Shown here piece after piece: positions 21,792-30,869 of a DNA stretch of 64,000 nucleotides. The translations under genes were made by a program, and so were the position numbers. Source of the stretch: Glandiceps talaboti. Its lineage: Eukaryota > Hemichordata > Enteropneusta > Spengelidae. How positions within the stretch are numbered: position 1 is the first letter of the stretch; every line of letters starts with the position of its first letter. The stretch spans positions 12,095,461 to 12,159,460 of the forward strand of contig NC_135561.1 of the NCBI RefSeq assembly GCF_964340395.1. Reading direction: 5' to 3'. A model generated the notes under the pieces. The model searched no databases. It saw only the letters and a list, made by a program, of their open reading frames with translations, and was not told the origin of the DNA.

Positions 21792-23285
21792 GTCCGTCTC
21801 TATATCTATGTCTGTGTCTGTGTCTGTGTCTGTGTGTGTCTGTGTCTGTGTCTGTGTCTGTGTCTGTCTGTCTGTGTATGTTTGTGATAAAAAACTGCAA
21901 AATTCCTGATGGAAATGGCAAGGACTGGTTTGGTTTTGGTATACATCCAATTAGTATTATGATTTGTAATTTGCATAATTAATGACTCGATAATTAAACT
22001 GTGCAAGTTTCAAATTCCATATAATTCAGTATGAACAGCAACGCGTGTCCTGTAAAGCTAGTTGACGTAGCCCTCTACTTGTTATGGGTTATTTGCATAA
22101 TTAATAACTTCCGGTAGCAAACTCAAGAATATAAGCTTCAATTTTCATATTATTTGGTACATGTCTTTTAAAGGTCCGTCGATGTAGGTCATTACCAATA
22201 TTAAAATGATCTTCATATTATGTCGTTGTGATACAGTTTTTACCCATAATGAAAGATAATTCTACTCTACACTTTTGTTTTCTTACCCAAATATTATTTG
22301 TATAAGTTCTGGAGAGGCATCCACGGTTAATCGCCATGTCTGGGTCTCAACGCATCAAGAAGCCAGCAACAACTGACTATACTGTTGACTTTAGAAAATA
22401 GCGACCCTACGCAGCCACGTAAGGTATGAATCTACGTATGTAGTCAGTCAATTCATTGTCTGTGAATATTTATTTTAATTACTCACGATGATTATTGGGG
22501 GTTGAAGGTTGGTGGGGGGGGGGGGTGTTAGTGGTTATGGTCTACTGGGGCATTTGCTATATTTCTCTTCCACTAACAGTTTAATCCCCCGACATCTCGG
22601 GACTTGACATAGAGTAATATAGAAAGTCGGGCGGACTTTAATGTATGCAAAGATATAAACGAATCAGAATGGCAGTTTCGGTAATAGTGATTACAGATTT
22701 GGGTGACTCGGCCTGCTTGGTTACATAAGGACGTATGGAAGTGAAGACTGCCCTCTACGCTAGACTTGTAGAATCGTTATTCAAATTTATTTACATTATA
22801 TTTATTTGTGACTCTTGTATTGGTTTGCCAATTAAAAAAACTCCTTGAACTCATGTGAGACAGTGAAATCTCGCTTGATTGTGTAACATCGTTTTCATTT
22901 GAATGACGACATCACAAATCAATAAAATGAATAATTATGAGTTTGAATGCCGACTTCACCAGTGTACTTGTAGAACACATTTATCAATACAACCGGTAAA
23001 GCATTTCATCTCATATGTTTTCCATCCACTAAAAATGATAAAAAAATGGTAAAATAACGGATTAGCTACCCCCCCCCATATCATACATCGATATAAAAAG
23101 TATGAAGGTTTATTTTTGCTATGATATCTCTAACTGCTACATCTTCATTTGCTTCAGTCTAGAATCCAAGACACACTTTTACATCATCCACTGCTTATGC
23201 AGAGTGGGGGCGCTATTTGCATTCGTGCGACAAATTGTGGCTCTGGGTCAAGTTAATAGACATATCTTTAATGACTGTATTCTGA
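13415..23285 (+). CDS. TIR-domain protein with C-terminal multi-span membrane region (7-8 exons)
   Basis: Exons 13415-13448, 14427-14567, 14810-14977, 15511-15669, 17455-17583, 18348-18379, 19151-19408 and, less surely, 23163-23285 join with consistent phases (1,1,1,1,1,0,0). Residues ~19-160 are a TIR domain of the invertebrate cytoplasmic type: VMLSHCW in strand [12 protein letters not shown] in strand B/BB loop, [10 protein letters not shown], then NCKKEASYA with Glu93 at the position of the NAD-cleaving glutamate of SARM1-like TIRs, and IIPIFVE. Residues ~168-215 are a charged, probably coiled linker. Exon 7 (222-307) gives three hydrophobic segments near 224-243, 249-274 and 289-306, with a Cys-rich loop ([11 protein letters not shown]) between the second and third. 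No signal peptide or leucine-rich repeats are seen. The TIR should face the cytosol. A role in innate signalling or NAD metabolism is inferred from the family only. Confidence 0.8.
13813..14075 (+). repeat. (CTGT)n microsatellite in TIR intron 1
   Basis: About 260 bp of CTGT/GTCT units with CCATCCATCC and GTGT interruptions. There is no monomer array on its right side, unlike most other CTGT tracts here. Confidence 0.95.
14332..14362 (+). repeat. (GTT)n microsatellite
   Basis: Ten GTT/TTG units in intron 1, 65 bp upstream of exon 2. Confidence 0.9.
14427..14567 (+). CDS. TIR gene exon 2 (strand A, helix A, BB loop)
   Basis: Acceptor TTTTCAG at 14426 and donor GTGAGTTT at 14568. It encodes residues 12-58, including [10 protein letters not shown] and [13 protein letters not shown]. 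Both junctions are phase 1. Confidence 0.9.
14810..14977 (+). CDS. TIR gene exon 3 (catalytic Glu region)
   Basis: Acceptor GTTCACAG at 14809 and donor GTAAGTTC at 14978. It encodes residues 59-114 with [21 protein letters not shown] and [10 protein letters not shown]. Glu93 is the candidate NADase glutamate. Confidence 0.9.
15030..15440 (-). mobile_element. Microsatellite-headed monomer element, inverted (D), in TIR intron 3
   Basis: On the minus strand a degenerate (TGTC)n/(TG)n head is followed by two monomers marked by TTTGCATAATTGATGATTTTC and ATTTGCATAATTAATTATTTTC-type motifs (about 135 bp apart). The AAGAATG..TTCAAATTCAATATAATTTGG monomer body is recognisable. Confidence 0.65.
15511..15669 (+). 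CDS. TIR gene exon 4 (C-terminal TIR helices)
   Basis: Acceptor TCTTTCCAG at 15510 and donor GTAAGCAAC at 15670. It encodes residues 115-167, including [15 protein letters not shown], which matches the L-G-x-x-x-A/G-x-x-F ending of invertebrate TIRs, then a basic stretch ending [10 protein letters not shown]. Confidence 0.9.
15708..16440 (+). mobile_element. Solo LTR, copy 1 (TIR intron 4)
   Basis: The 733 bp block starts TGTTACG and ends CGTAACA, a 7-bp inverted terminus with TG..CA ends. It is flanked by a direct CTTG duplication at 15704-15707 and 16441-16444. It matches 57418-57997 along its length. No internal gag-pol is attached, so it is a solo LTR of an unseen retrotransposon. Confidence 0.8.
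16494..16696 (+). CDS. Possible alternative terminal exon of the TIR gene
   Basis: Acceptor TTCTTTCAAACAG ends at 16493. Joined to exon 4 in phase 1 the frame stays open for 67 codons and ends at TGA 16694-16696. The translation begins [20 protein letters not shown] and ends in a Cys-rich hydrophobic stretch. An AATAAA stands 114 nt downstream. An overlapping frame is also open and hydrophobic from about 16595 to 16803, so the segment might instead be decayed coding sequence of an unknown element. Confidence 0.35.
16810..16815 (+). promoter_or_regulatory. Poly(A) signal candidate
   Basis: AATAAA, placed 114 nt after the stop of the candidate alternative last exon. Confidence 0.35.
16905..17262 (+). 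mobile_element. MITE with TTAGGCCTAA-type ends, copy 1
   Basis: The ends TAGACCTAATAAAAAATGTGG and, reversed, TAAGGCCTAAAGCAAATAAT are related inverted repeats. The body (AATAGGTGGGGTAGG, AGTTCAGGTTTTCCATTG, CCACTATTTCTCGTGAGAC) is found inverted at 55871-56252. Confidence 0.75.
17455..17583 (+). CDS. TIR gene exon 5 (charged linker)
   Basis: Acceptor CTCTTGTAG at 17454 and donor GTGAGTTATC at 17584. It encodes 43 residues rich in Glu and Lys ([20 protein letters not shown]), probably helical. Phase 1 on both sides. Confidence 0.75.
17878..18125 (+). mobile_element. Microsatellite-headed monomer element (E), TIR intron 5
   Basis: A short (CTGT)n tract at 17881-17930, the ACACATCCTCCTTATGGTAA joint, GGCAAGAACGGATTAGGTTT and one monomer with CTTATTTGCATATAATGG. 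Confidence 0.65.
18348..18379 (+). CDS. TIR gene exon 6 (mini-exon)
   Basis: A 32-nt exon between ATTACTAG and GTAAGTTT encodes [11 protein letters not shown] and shifts the phase from 1 to 0, which is what exon 7 needs. The alternative acceptor 2 nt downstream would destroy the hydrophobic frame of exon 7. Confidence 0.6.
19151..19408 (+). CDS. TIR gene exon 7 (transmembrane exon)
   Basis: Acceptor TTTTCACAG at 19150 and donor GTAAGACTT at 19409. It encodes 86 residues with three hydrophobic segments separated by GCTKARQ and by the Cys-rich [11 protein letters not shown] loop. Confidence 0.8.
20365..20550 (+). repeat. (CTGT)n / (GTAT)n microsatellite
   Basis: CTGT units with an internal (GTAT)6 block. 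It is inserted at the site of a two-unit CTGT in copy A of the 3.1 kb repeat. Confidence 0.95.
21700..21885 (+). repeat. (GTAT)n, (TG)n and (CTGT)n compound microsatellite
   Basis: Simple units replace the CTGT tract found at the matching place (2092-2252) of copy A. The monomer element follows as in copy A (21890-22200). Confidence 0.95.
22691..23100. other. No gene recognised
   Basis: AT-rich intron sequence with one C9 run near 23070. Confidence 0.4.
23163..23285 (+). CDS. Candidate last exon of the TIR gene
   Basis: The acceptor CTTCAGTCTAG ends at 23162. In the phase left by exon 7 this gives 40 codons ([20 protein letters not shown] within it) and a TGA. Its end is hydrophobic and could be a fourth membrane span. 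An ATTAAA follows near 23389. An acceptor 5 nt earlier would give a different frame, and a third frame is also open, so the reading is uncertain. Confidence 0.4.
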   Translation, partial: NPRHTFTSSTAYAEWGRYLHSCDKLWLWVKLIDISLMTVF

Positions 23286-23399
23286 TTGTCCCTAGTATTC
23301 GAGAGAGATGTTTCCTGCTGGAATCATAGTCAATTGCAGAAAATATTGATTCAATATACTATCTATCATAAATATACTATGCCACTGTATTAAATTTAT

Positions 23400-23684
23400 A
23401 TGGATGAGAATTGGGTATTTATCTTATTGATGAAACAATTTTGTCATGGCTTCCTACTTCAAAAATCATTATGCCAAGTAACTTGTAACTTAAATAGCAA
23501 AAGATTAATACATGTTTAAAATGCCTGTTATTGTTTTACGTACAATAACAAACTTTTTGCTTTTAGCAATCTGTTGAGGACGGGCTTGACATATGTTGTT
23601 TCACATTCATTTGTAGGTAGGAAGTCATGATAAAATTGTTTTATAAATTAAACATCTAAAATAAATACCATATTCTCATCCAAA
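23400..23684. mobile_element. MITE with ~60 bp terminal inverted repeats
   Basis: The left arm 23401-23457 (GGATGAGAATTGGGTATTTA ... GTCATGGCTTCCTAC) is complementary to the right arm 23613-23682 (GTAGGAAGTCATGAT ... ATTCTCATCC), allowing one 12-bp insertion. The centre also has AGCAAAAG / CTTTTAGC matches. It lies just after the candidate last exon of the TIR gene. Confidence 0.8.
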
Positions 23685-23689
23685 TGGGC

Positions 23690-24250
23690 TCTTTAAAACT
23701 ACCTCATTTCTCTCACATAAAATATTTATATTGGAATGTACTTTGTAGTAATGGAACAAAATACTGATTTAAAATTTCATTACCTTTCCGGAAATCTAAC
23801 AACCCCAAATCCTGGTCTGGACTGAGTTTCTTAAAATATGCTGTGTTGTAAGAAGAGTGTCTTTCATCAGTTTCACTCTACCGAGCATTGCATTTTTTTC
23901 TCAGGGCACTCTTGTTTCCTCCTACTGAATCCCAGATGGTCGCAACTCACTGTACTTCTTGGAAGACATGATTATGAAAACAAAGTATCCAGTGTAATAA
24001 AATAAAATTACTTTCATTCAAGTTAAATATGGTTAATGTTGTATAGAATATTCGTTAACAATGTTGGTTTTAGTCATTTCGAAGAGAATCAATGATGAAA
24101 GATATATGTAAAGGCAAACATTTGTATATTGCGTTGCCATAATCACGTGCACGTATCTGGTCTTATAACATTATACACTACATCATAGATGATTATATAA
24201 TAGCAGCATGTGGTATGAATTTCATTAACCGCTTGAGGTACCTTTTCCTG
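23690..24250. other. No gene recognised
   Basis: Intergenic AT-rich sequence. Confidence 0.4.
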
Positions 24251-24254
24251 TGTC

Positions 24255-24445
<191 letters not shown>

Positions 24446-24513
24446 TATGTGTTAAATGTCTACGATGGAGTAAACAGTTTTCAATGTATATGTCTGTGTA
24501 GAGCGGTATAAAT

Positions 24514-24663
24514 AACAGTATCAAGCAAGATACACAGGAGCCGTTATGCAGTGTTTAACGCAGTTGCGATCATCAGACGAGACGAGTAACGGTATAAATT
24601 CTATAATGATCGCAACTGCGTGGAATACTGTGTATCAACTCCTGAGTATCCTGCTTGATATTG
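24514..24663. mobile_element. Long hairpin / fold-back element
   Basis: The arm at 24514-24573 (AACAGTATCAAGCAAGATAC ... CGCAGTTGCGATCAT) is complementary to 24605-24663 (ATGATCGCAACTGCG ... TGCTTGATATTG), with a loop of about 30 nt. It resembles a hairpin MITE. Confidence 0.75.
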
Positions 24664-24669
24664 TCTACA

Positions 24670-26480
24670 TACGCATGGTTAGCTGGTAATAAATCATATG
24701 ATTTATACAAAATAGTTGTAGATAATTTGCAGTAAACTTTCGTCAAAGATTTGAGCATTAGACGAGATAATACCGTACGTGTGTTTATATAGAAATTACC
24801 GTTTGAGGGTCCGATCGCATTATTGTGAGCCCAGTATAACACGCTATAAAATCGCCGCGGTCGATTTCTTTGGTTTCTTATTAACTTTGTTGATAATGTT
24901 TACGCAGTGATGCAGATATTTGGGTAATAAAATATTTGTGATTATCCCGGTAGCAGAGTATGAAATTGCAGACACATATATATTTCTTTTTAAAGAGTCG
25001 TTGACGAGTTTGATTTCCCTGGATTAACAAAGAGTTGTGTTGTAATGACATACTGGGACCATAGCACACTCCTTATCGTTATCCCAATAGCACAATATGA
25101 AAATACACAGACAGACGGACGTTTAAAGAGTCATTGGCGACTTTGATCTGTCTTTTCTCTTTAATCATGTCTTCCTTTGATGTAGATACTGATAATTACA
25201 AAAGCTGTAAGGCAATACATTCCAGTGTGTACCTACTTCTCAATTGTGCAATACGATTATTGAGGCAGACTTTTAAAGGAGTCGTCGTGGATTTTGACTT
25301 CCTGAGTCTCTGCAATAGTTGCATGTCTTGATGCAGATATTTGAATCATCACGTAACCTTTTACGGTTATGTATTCCAGGTTGTAGTAATCTGTTGAACC
25401 TAATGGAAGTTTACAGGAGGGTGGTAGAGGGATACACCTTACAAATCATTTATCTGAAAAGGGACGTATCTTAGAATATGGAATTTGGAGAGGGTCGCAT
25501 TTTATCTTGATTCACTGTACTATCTAACTTTGTATTATTTTACGATTTTGGTACACCATCTCTGTCAACTCTGTCATATTTTACTGCTGACACTAACCCC
25601 AGTGCTACAATTGTACAATAATATCAGTTTGTTGATTGTACTGTCTACATTGGCTTTATCTATTCCCAACTTAGAATAATGCCGTTAACGATCACCGACT
25701 CTAAATAAAAAATGAAAACATAATTATTTCATCTCAGAATTTTAAAATGATGAAGACATGCCTTTTGTGTGATGTAAATAACTTTCGAATGCGTCATCTT
25801 TTCAATACAGTAGTAATTTATATCTTCCTGCCATCAGTTATATGAATATTATGTACTTCGCATGACATTAAATTTTACATTTTGATCACCACTTACAAAA
25901 ATATTAATCAACTGGGGTGCTTAAAGCACTGGCTTTGTTGAGACCACAATTCCACAATAGATATTAGCATGAACTGTCAATCAAACTGTTCTGACCATCA
26001 CTGCCCTGTATAGATTTACATTTGAAGTGTGTTGCTACAGCCGTCACCTGCTATCACATAAATAAACGACTTCGTGATAATGGTATTTGTCGTGTTTGCG
26101 ATAATCTGATTTCAAGAAATGTCACTAGCACATTGTCCTTAGGGGTAGAAGCTAGAAGACAATATTATTTGTGGCAATTTGATTGCGAGATAAAAATGAA
26201 CTTTTTTGCAAAGATCAGTTAAAAAACAGGAAACATCTTAAATTTTCAGTAAAAACTCTAGGAAAATTCGATTGTGCTCTTTCCATCTTTTGACCATGGC
26301 CAGTGGTGCTACTTTTTGGAGCAAAGTATCATTGGGGAAAATTCAATACTGCGGCCATGCTGAATCCTCTTGGCAACTTTACATTTTGCTTTGTACGCAG
26401 TTTCCCTCAATGTTCTGCAGACTTGTCATGTTACAGTTATTACAATTATTGTATAAGGGTATTTTAAGCGGTGCTCATCA
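24670..26480. other. No gene recognised
   Basis: A segment around 25495-25625 resembles 18425-18545 (TAACTTTGTATTATTTT..GATTTTGG), pointing to a short old repeat. Nothing else could be placed. Confidence 0.4.
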
Positions 26481-26481
26481 A

Positions 26482-26556
26482 TAAGGCCTAACAAAAAATA
26501 ATTGTTTGGTTCCGGTTACCAGACTCCATCCAGTTTTTCACTGCCGACCCTACACA
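26482..26556 (-). mobile_element. MITE end (TTAGGCCTAA family), partial copy 3
   Basis: TAAGGCCTAACAAAAAATAA, TTCCGGTTACCAGACTCCAT and TTTTTCACTGCCGACCC match the corresponding end of 55871-55950. The rest of the element is missing. Confidence 0.6.
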
Positions 26557-27065
26557 TCTCTATGATGACTGCAATGTCGTTGTTTACATCCCAGCTTTAA
26601 CTTTATCATCCAATCAGTTTGCGCGTTTGCTTTTTAGTAATGGCATAATATTGACTTCTAATGAAATAAAAACTGCGTTCACTGTGGCGATGATTTTGAT
26701 ATCTTTTACCAAATTTAGGAATTCATGTTATCGATCACGTGACGACAGTGCTTTCGTCTTCTTCACACTTTTGCCTTTGCGTGGTTGAATTGTTGACGAT
26801 TTCCGTATGACGCGCGTAAACAAATGATTAAAAAAATTGTTACAATGCACACAACGATGATATTTTCTACGGTTTACAAAAAAACGACTTTCTAAATGCT
26901 GCTGTATTTCTGGTTGTCTGTGAGGTTTGTTTACGAAGCGACTTGCAGTGACAAGTGATACAACAAAAATGACCCTTATCTGCAGGGCTCTCGACCAATC
27001 AAAATGCTCCATTACTGACAGGTGACGTATACGGATGCCTATGAGCGGCCCTTTAAACATGACAT
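26556..27065 (+). repeat. ~500-600 bp dispersed repeat, copy 1
   Basis: Collinear with 42825-43440: GATGACTGCAATG..GTTGTTTACATCCCAGC, GGAATTCATGTT..CGATC, TGTTGACGATTTCC, TTGTTACAATG..ACAACGATG, and GGTGACGTATA. The copies are strongly diverged. Confidence 0.75.
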
Positions 27066-27190
27066 AATACACTATCTTGTAAATATGTTTGTAACATTCT
27101 AAAGCGCACATAATGCTCTATTCTTTATTAAGTCAGTATTTTTAGTACCAATGCATCACATGGCTGAAAACAATGTAAGACAGTCATATT

Positions 27191-27590
27191 TTGAGTGAAA
27201 GTCTTTCCAACCAAATTCATGTTCATAAGACAAGACAGGCCAGTAAAGGTAACATATACATCCGTACAGTTAAAACTGAATATGGGAAACGGGCATTTCA
27301 CTACAATGGGGCTGTTCTATGGATCAATGTACCCCTATCCATAGGATCAGCTCCGAACTCATCGATATTCATCACGACACCTTAAAATGTAGTCTGGTAA
27401 TGTAATTGGATATCTTTTAAAGTGCATTGTGCATATGATCTGTACCTTTTGTTCTGGTTTGTCCCTTCTCGTTTGTTTTTTTCTGTGTACGTAATCCTGC
27501 CACAGGTTCCATTGGGAGAACAGTGCTAATGTACTGAAATGGTGTCTGTATATCAATGATTAATTGTAATAAAAAGGTTATGACAAGCTA
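27191..27590 (+). pseudogene. LINE reverse-transcriptase C-terminal end plus 3' UTR
   Basis: The frame at 27191-27385 reads HKTRQASKGNIYIRTVKTEY then GKRAFHYNGAVLWINVP, the conserved tail of CR1-like polyproteins (G-A-x-L-W-N-x-x-P). A frameshift follows before CACCTTAAAATGTAG. Downstream comes a UTR-like stretch with ACAGGTTCCATTGGGAG and AATAAAAAGG near 27568. It is a 5'-truncated dead copy and is not closely related to the 9.2 kb LINE. Confidence 0.75.
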
Positions 27591-27599
27591 AGGAATGGT

Positions 27600-28010
27600 C
27601 ATGTTACATACCCCTTGGAAGGATTATATCTTTTCTGCGGAGCTGCTCCCCTAGTATATGGTTACACAGATCAACCCGACTTATTAGAACATAATCCAAG
27701 AAAACATCTTGACTTTAAAACAAATCACATTACAATAAAACGAATGTCATGAACACAAGTCATTAATTCATAATAACTTCTGGAAAATATACCATATACC
27801 AAACGTTTGTGCAACAGCGGATCCTAAGGGAGTGTACAGTGACATAGTTGACATTCGGTTGCTGAATCAATGCATTAGCACATTGATCAACTTATGGTCT
27901 GGTTTGGTCAACTGAAACATTATGTTTTACAAGAAAGGTACATTTAAAGTCTTGAGAGCAAAATTATTCATTACTATGGAAATGTTTGTTTGTGCGAAGT
28001 TACCTTTTAG
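27600..28010. other. No gene recognised
   Basis: AT-rich spacer. Confidence 0.4.

Positions 28011-28013
<3 letters not shown>

Positions 28014-28092
<79 letters not shown>
28014..28092 (+). repeat. (AG)n microsatellite
   Basis: About 78 bp of uninterrupted AG. Confidence 0.97.
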
Positions 28093-28096
<4 letters not shown>

Positions 28097-28099
28097 TAC

Positions 28100-29125
28100 T
28101 GTAAGTTACACACTTTTATACAACTCTAGTTGTCAATCAGATTTGCATTTAATACAAATAAACTCGTTTGTATATCATGATATTAAACTAGAGTCAATGA
28201 TACAGATGAAGTCTGTATACTTGATGCAAAAAATGTACCATAGGTCCAAGTTCATATAACGTAATAAAATAAACCAAGTTTGAATATAACCTGTGCCACA
28301 TCATTAAAATGAGGTTTATCTGCAACATATGATACTATAATATTGTGTGATAGTCCACACTATTTTCTTTCTTTTTTTCAAAATTGTCACACATACTTGC
28401 AAAGTGTATGTCTGAACGTTCCTGATATCATTCAAATATTGTATATATTTAATTTGTATCCTATGGCATTATTTTACCGCATTGTGTTAAATCAATGTCG
28501 TACGAGATTTCCATTTCGTTGAAATATTTTTTTTTATAATATTCCGAGAATATAGCATGTACAGGTAATCAGTAACCTTAGTGATGTCACCCGTTGATCT
28601 CTTCGAGTTAAGGTGCATACATTATTGAGTCAGACCATGGCTAAGTTACCATTTAATGTTACCGTTTGATTTCATTTGCACTAAACTATTTGGACAAAAT
28701 AAATTATCTGTGATACCGAGAAAATGTTACAAAAGTGTCATTTCAGAAGTATAATATTTGAGGTGATTGCAACTGATCAGACTGATGTACAGGATTAAAA
28801 GGAGTGTTGCACAATTCAACATGTGTAGCGTAGTTGGAATAGAACAGTACAACTATAAATGGGTAATGGACACAGGGGACATATCAAGTATTTTTCATTT
28901 TAATTTTTAAGCTAATTAATTTCGTTTGATCACAAGTGTATTGTTACTCCTTTAATTGTAGAATTTAGTTTTCCAATCATCATTTCATGAGCAAATTGCG
29001 ACACGATGTTCTGTCAACCATGAATAGTGGGTTATTACACTAGAATAAACTGTACACCTAGACCTTCGGGTTATCGTTAATACATTATGAACATTGCTGT
29101 CAAAGCCACGTTTCGTGAACTTTTG
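28100..29125. other. No gene recognised
   Basis: AT-rich intergenic sequence without placeable repeats. Confidence 0.4.
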
Positions 29126-29129
29126 TTTT

Positions 29130-29327
29130 ATACATACATACATACATACATACATACATACATACATACATACATACATACATACATACATACATACATA
29201 CATACATACATACGTACCCACGCACATACATACATACATACATACATACATACATACATACATACATGCATACATACATGTAAATTTTCGCTTTGTAATG
29301 TTACATTTATCCTATCGAAACTGTGTA

Positions 29328-29384
<57 letters not shown>
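29130..29384 (+). repeat. (ATAC)n and (TA)n microsatellites
   Basis: ATAC units run from 29130 to about 29279 with one GTACCCACGC interruption. A separate TA tract lies at 29330-29384. Confidence 0.97.
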
Positions 29385-29387
<3 letters not shown>

Positions 29388-29550
29388 TGTTCATTCTGAT
29401 ATGCTGAATTATTTCCTCCCACTTATTACTGATTGTACACGACACAGGTGTTTTGTCTGGCTAGAAGCATTCATGAAAGAAGTCATAGACCATTGTTGAT
29501 CAGCGGTTAGCAAATTGTAAGCGCGTGACTGGGTGTGATCTGTAGGAGAA

Positions 29551-29887
29551 CCCCGGCGGTGGCAGTCCTGGATGAGTGGGTACGGTGCCCTTTTCCCGGA
29601 ATATTTCAAGGAAAAACACCCCCTTTTTAGTGAATCTGGGAGAAAATCACTGCACCCCCCCCCCTATTTACGAAATTCGGGAGGTTTTACCTTCAAGGAC
29701 ACCTAATCCATACACTGCACGTACAATGTGGGCATTCTATCCCTGTTCTTAGAGGGTGATCTGAAAATTAAAAGTATCCATTTTTTACGATTCCACGGAC
29801 CTAGATGGCCAATTCACGAAAAACATCCCCTTTTCCGTGAAACAAGCATGCGTACCCGCCTCGTTTGGGACTGCCACCACCGGGAGG
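29551..29887. mobile_element. ~340 bp element with GC-rich terminal inverted repeats
   Basis: The left end CCCCGGCGGTGGCAGTCCTG with GTGGGTACG is complementary to the right end CGTACCC..GGGACTGCCACCACCGGG. The ends are much richer in GC than the surroundings. Internal AAAAACA(C/T)CCCC and CCTTTTCC motifs are also mirrored. Confidence 0.75.
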
Positions 29888-29899
29888 TACAAGAGTACA

Positions 29900-30670
29900 C
29901 ACCATGAATTCCAAGGTTGATCCCAAACATATCACATGGTTACTGGAATCTTCGGGGAAATGAATAAGATCAGTTTGTCGTCCCCTCCAATAAAGTCAAA
30001 TATTATAATATAAATAAATTACTAATTAGTGTGCAGCATGGCAAACAAACATATTGAGTGTTCAGTTCATAATAAACGTGTCAAATCGATAGCGTGTCCA
30101 CAGTTTATTCAGTGTTGATGACTTGAACGTTTGAACCTTGGAACCATCGGTGAACTAATTAATAGGAATAACACGATATATTATTTATTTATTTGACTAT
30201 ACGATAACATGTACATAGAAAGAGACGCCTGTGACTATATGAATTCACTATGTGAATATCGATTTTCACAAATCTTTAAATGATTCATTGACTCGACGTG
30301 ACAATTACAGTCATCACCAAGCAAGCTAAGCGTGCTCTTTGTCCAAAAATAATTTTCCGAAATATGATATACGTATTAACTTATTTATGATCAATTATGC
30401 TTTCCTTTGCAATGCTTCGGTCAACGTTTATGTAGGCGTTGTACAACTCACGACACAAACTGCCGAAGCGAACCTTCTTAGCACTAACCTACGTCGCATA
30501 AATATGCCCGTTTTCATTAGTTTGATTCCGGACAACATCTCTGCGATGTACATTACGGTTATCAAAATTATTATGCAAGTTTAATTATCACAGAAACTTA
30601 ATGGATCAAGCACGGTTTAAATACGAATGAGATAAAGGCATTTTCTACACAGGCAGAAATTGGTACCATT
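29900..30670. other. No gene recognised
   Basis: An 81-codon frame at 30339-30584 has balanced codon use but no recognisable motif. I do not call it a gene. Confidence 0.35.
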
Positions 30671-30675
30671 TATGA

Positions 30676-30860
30676 AATAACATTAATATTAATATTAATA
30701 CTATTGTTATTTATGTAGCACTTTCCCACTCGCAGCTCAAAGTGCTTTACAATTATAACCCCTGACAAGGATATATACGGGCACTATGCCCTTTCTACTT
30801 CCTCAACTCCCTGGGTAGCATACAATCCATTGCAGCCTTTGTTTGTATGAGCACATAGGA
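30676..30860. repeat. Probable dispersed repeat (GCACTTTCCC..CAAAGTGCTTTACA)
   Basis: An (ATTAAT)n head is followed by TTATGTAGCACTTTCCC, CTCAAAGTGCTTTACAATTA and CAACTCCCTGGGTAGCATAC. This wording resembles a repeat common in marine invertebrate genomes. The match is from memory of the pattern, and no second copy lies in this window. Confidence 0.35.
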
Positions 30861-30869
30861 TTAAAGTAT

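Larger units (their letters stand above)
19546..22690 (+). repeat. 3.1 kb dispersed repeat, copy B (TIR intron 7)
   Basis: It matches 1-3230 collinearly. It occupies most of the 3.75 kb interval between exon 7 and the candidate exon 8, so it probably lengthened that intron. Compared with copy A it has an expanded (CTGT)n tract at 20365-20550, where copy A keeps only two units near 880-890. Confidence 0.85.

Noticed and set aside
30339-30584. 81-codon frame as a small gene
   Set aside because: No domain, splice signal or promoter context; the length is within chance for this composition.
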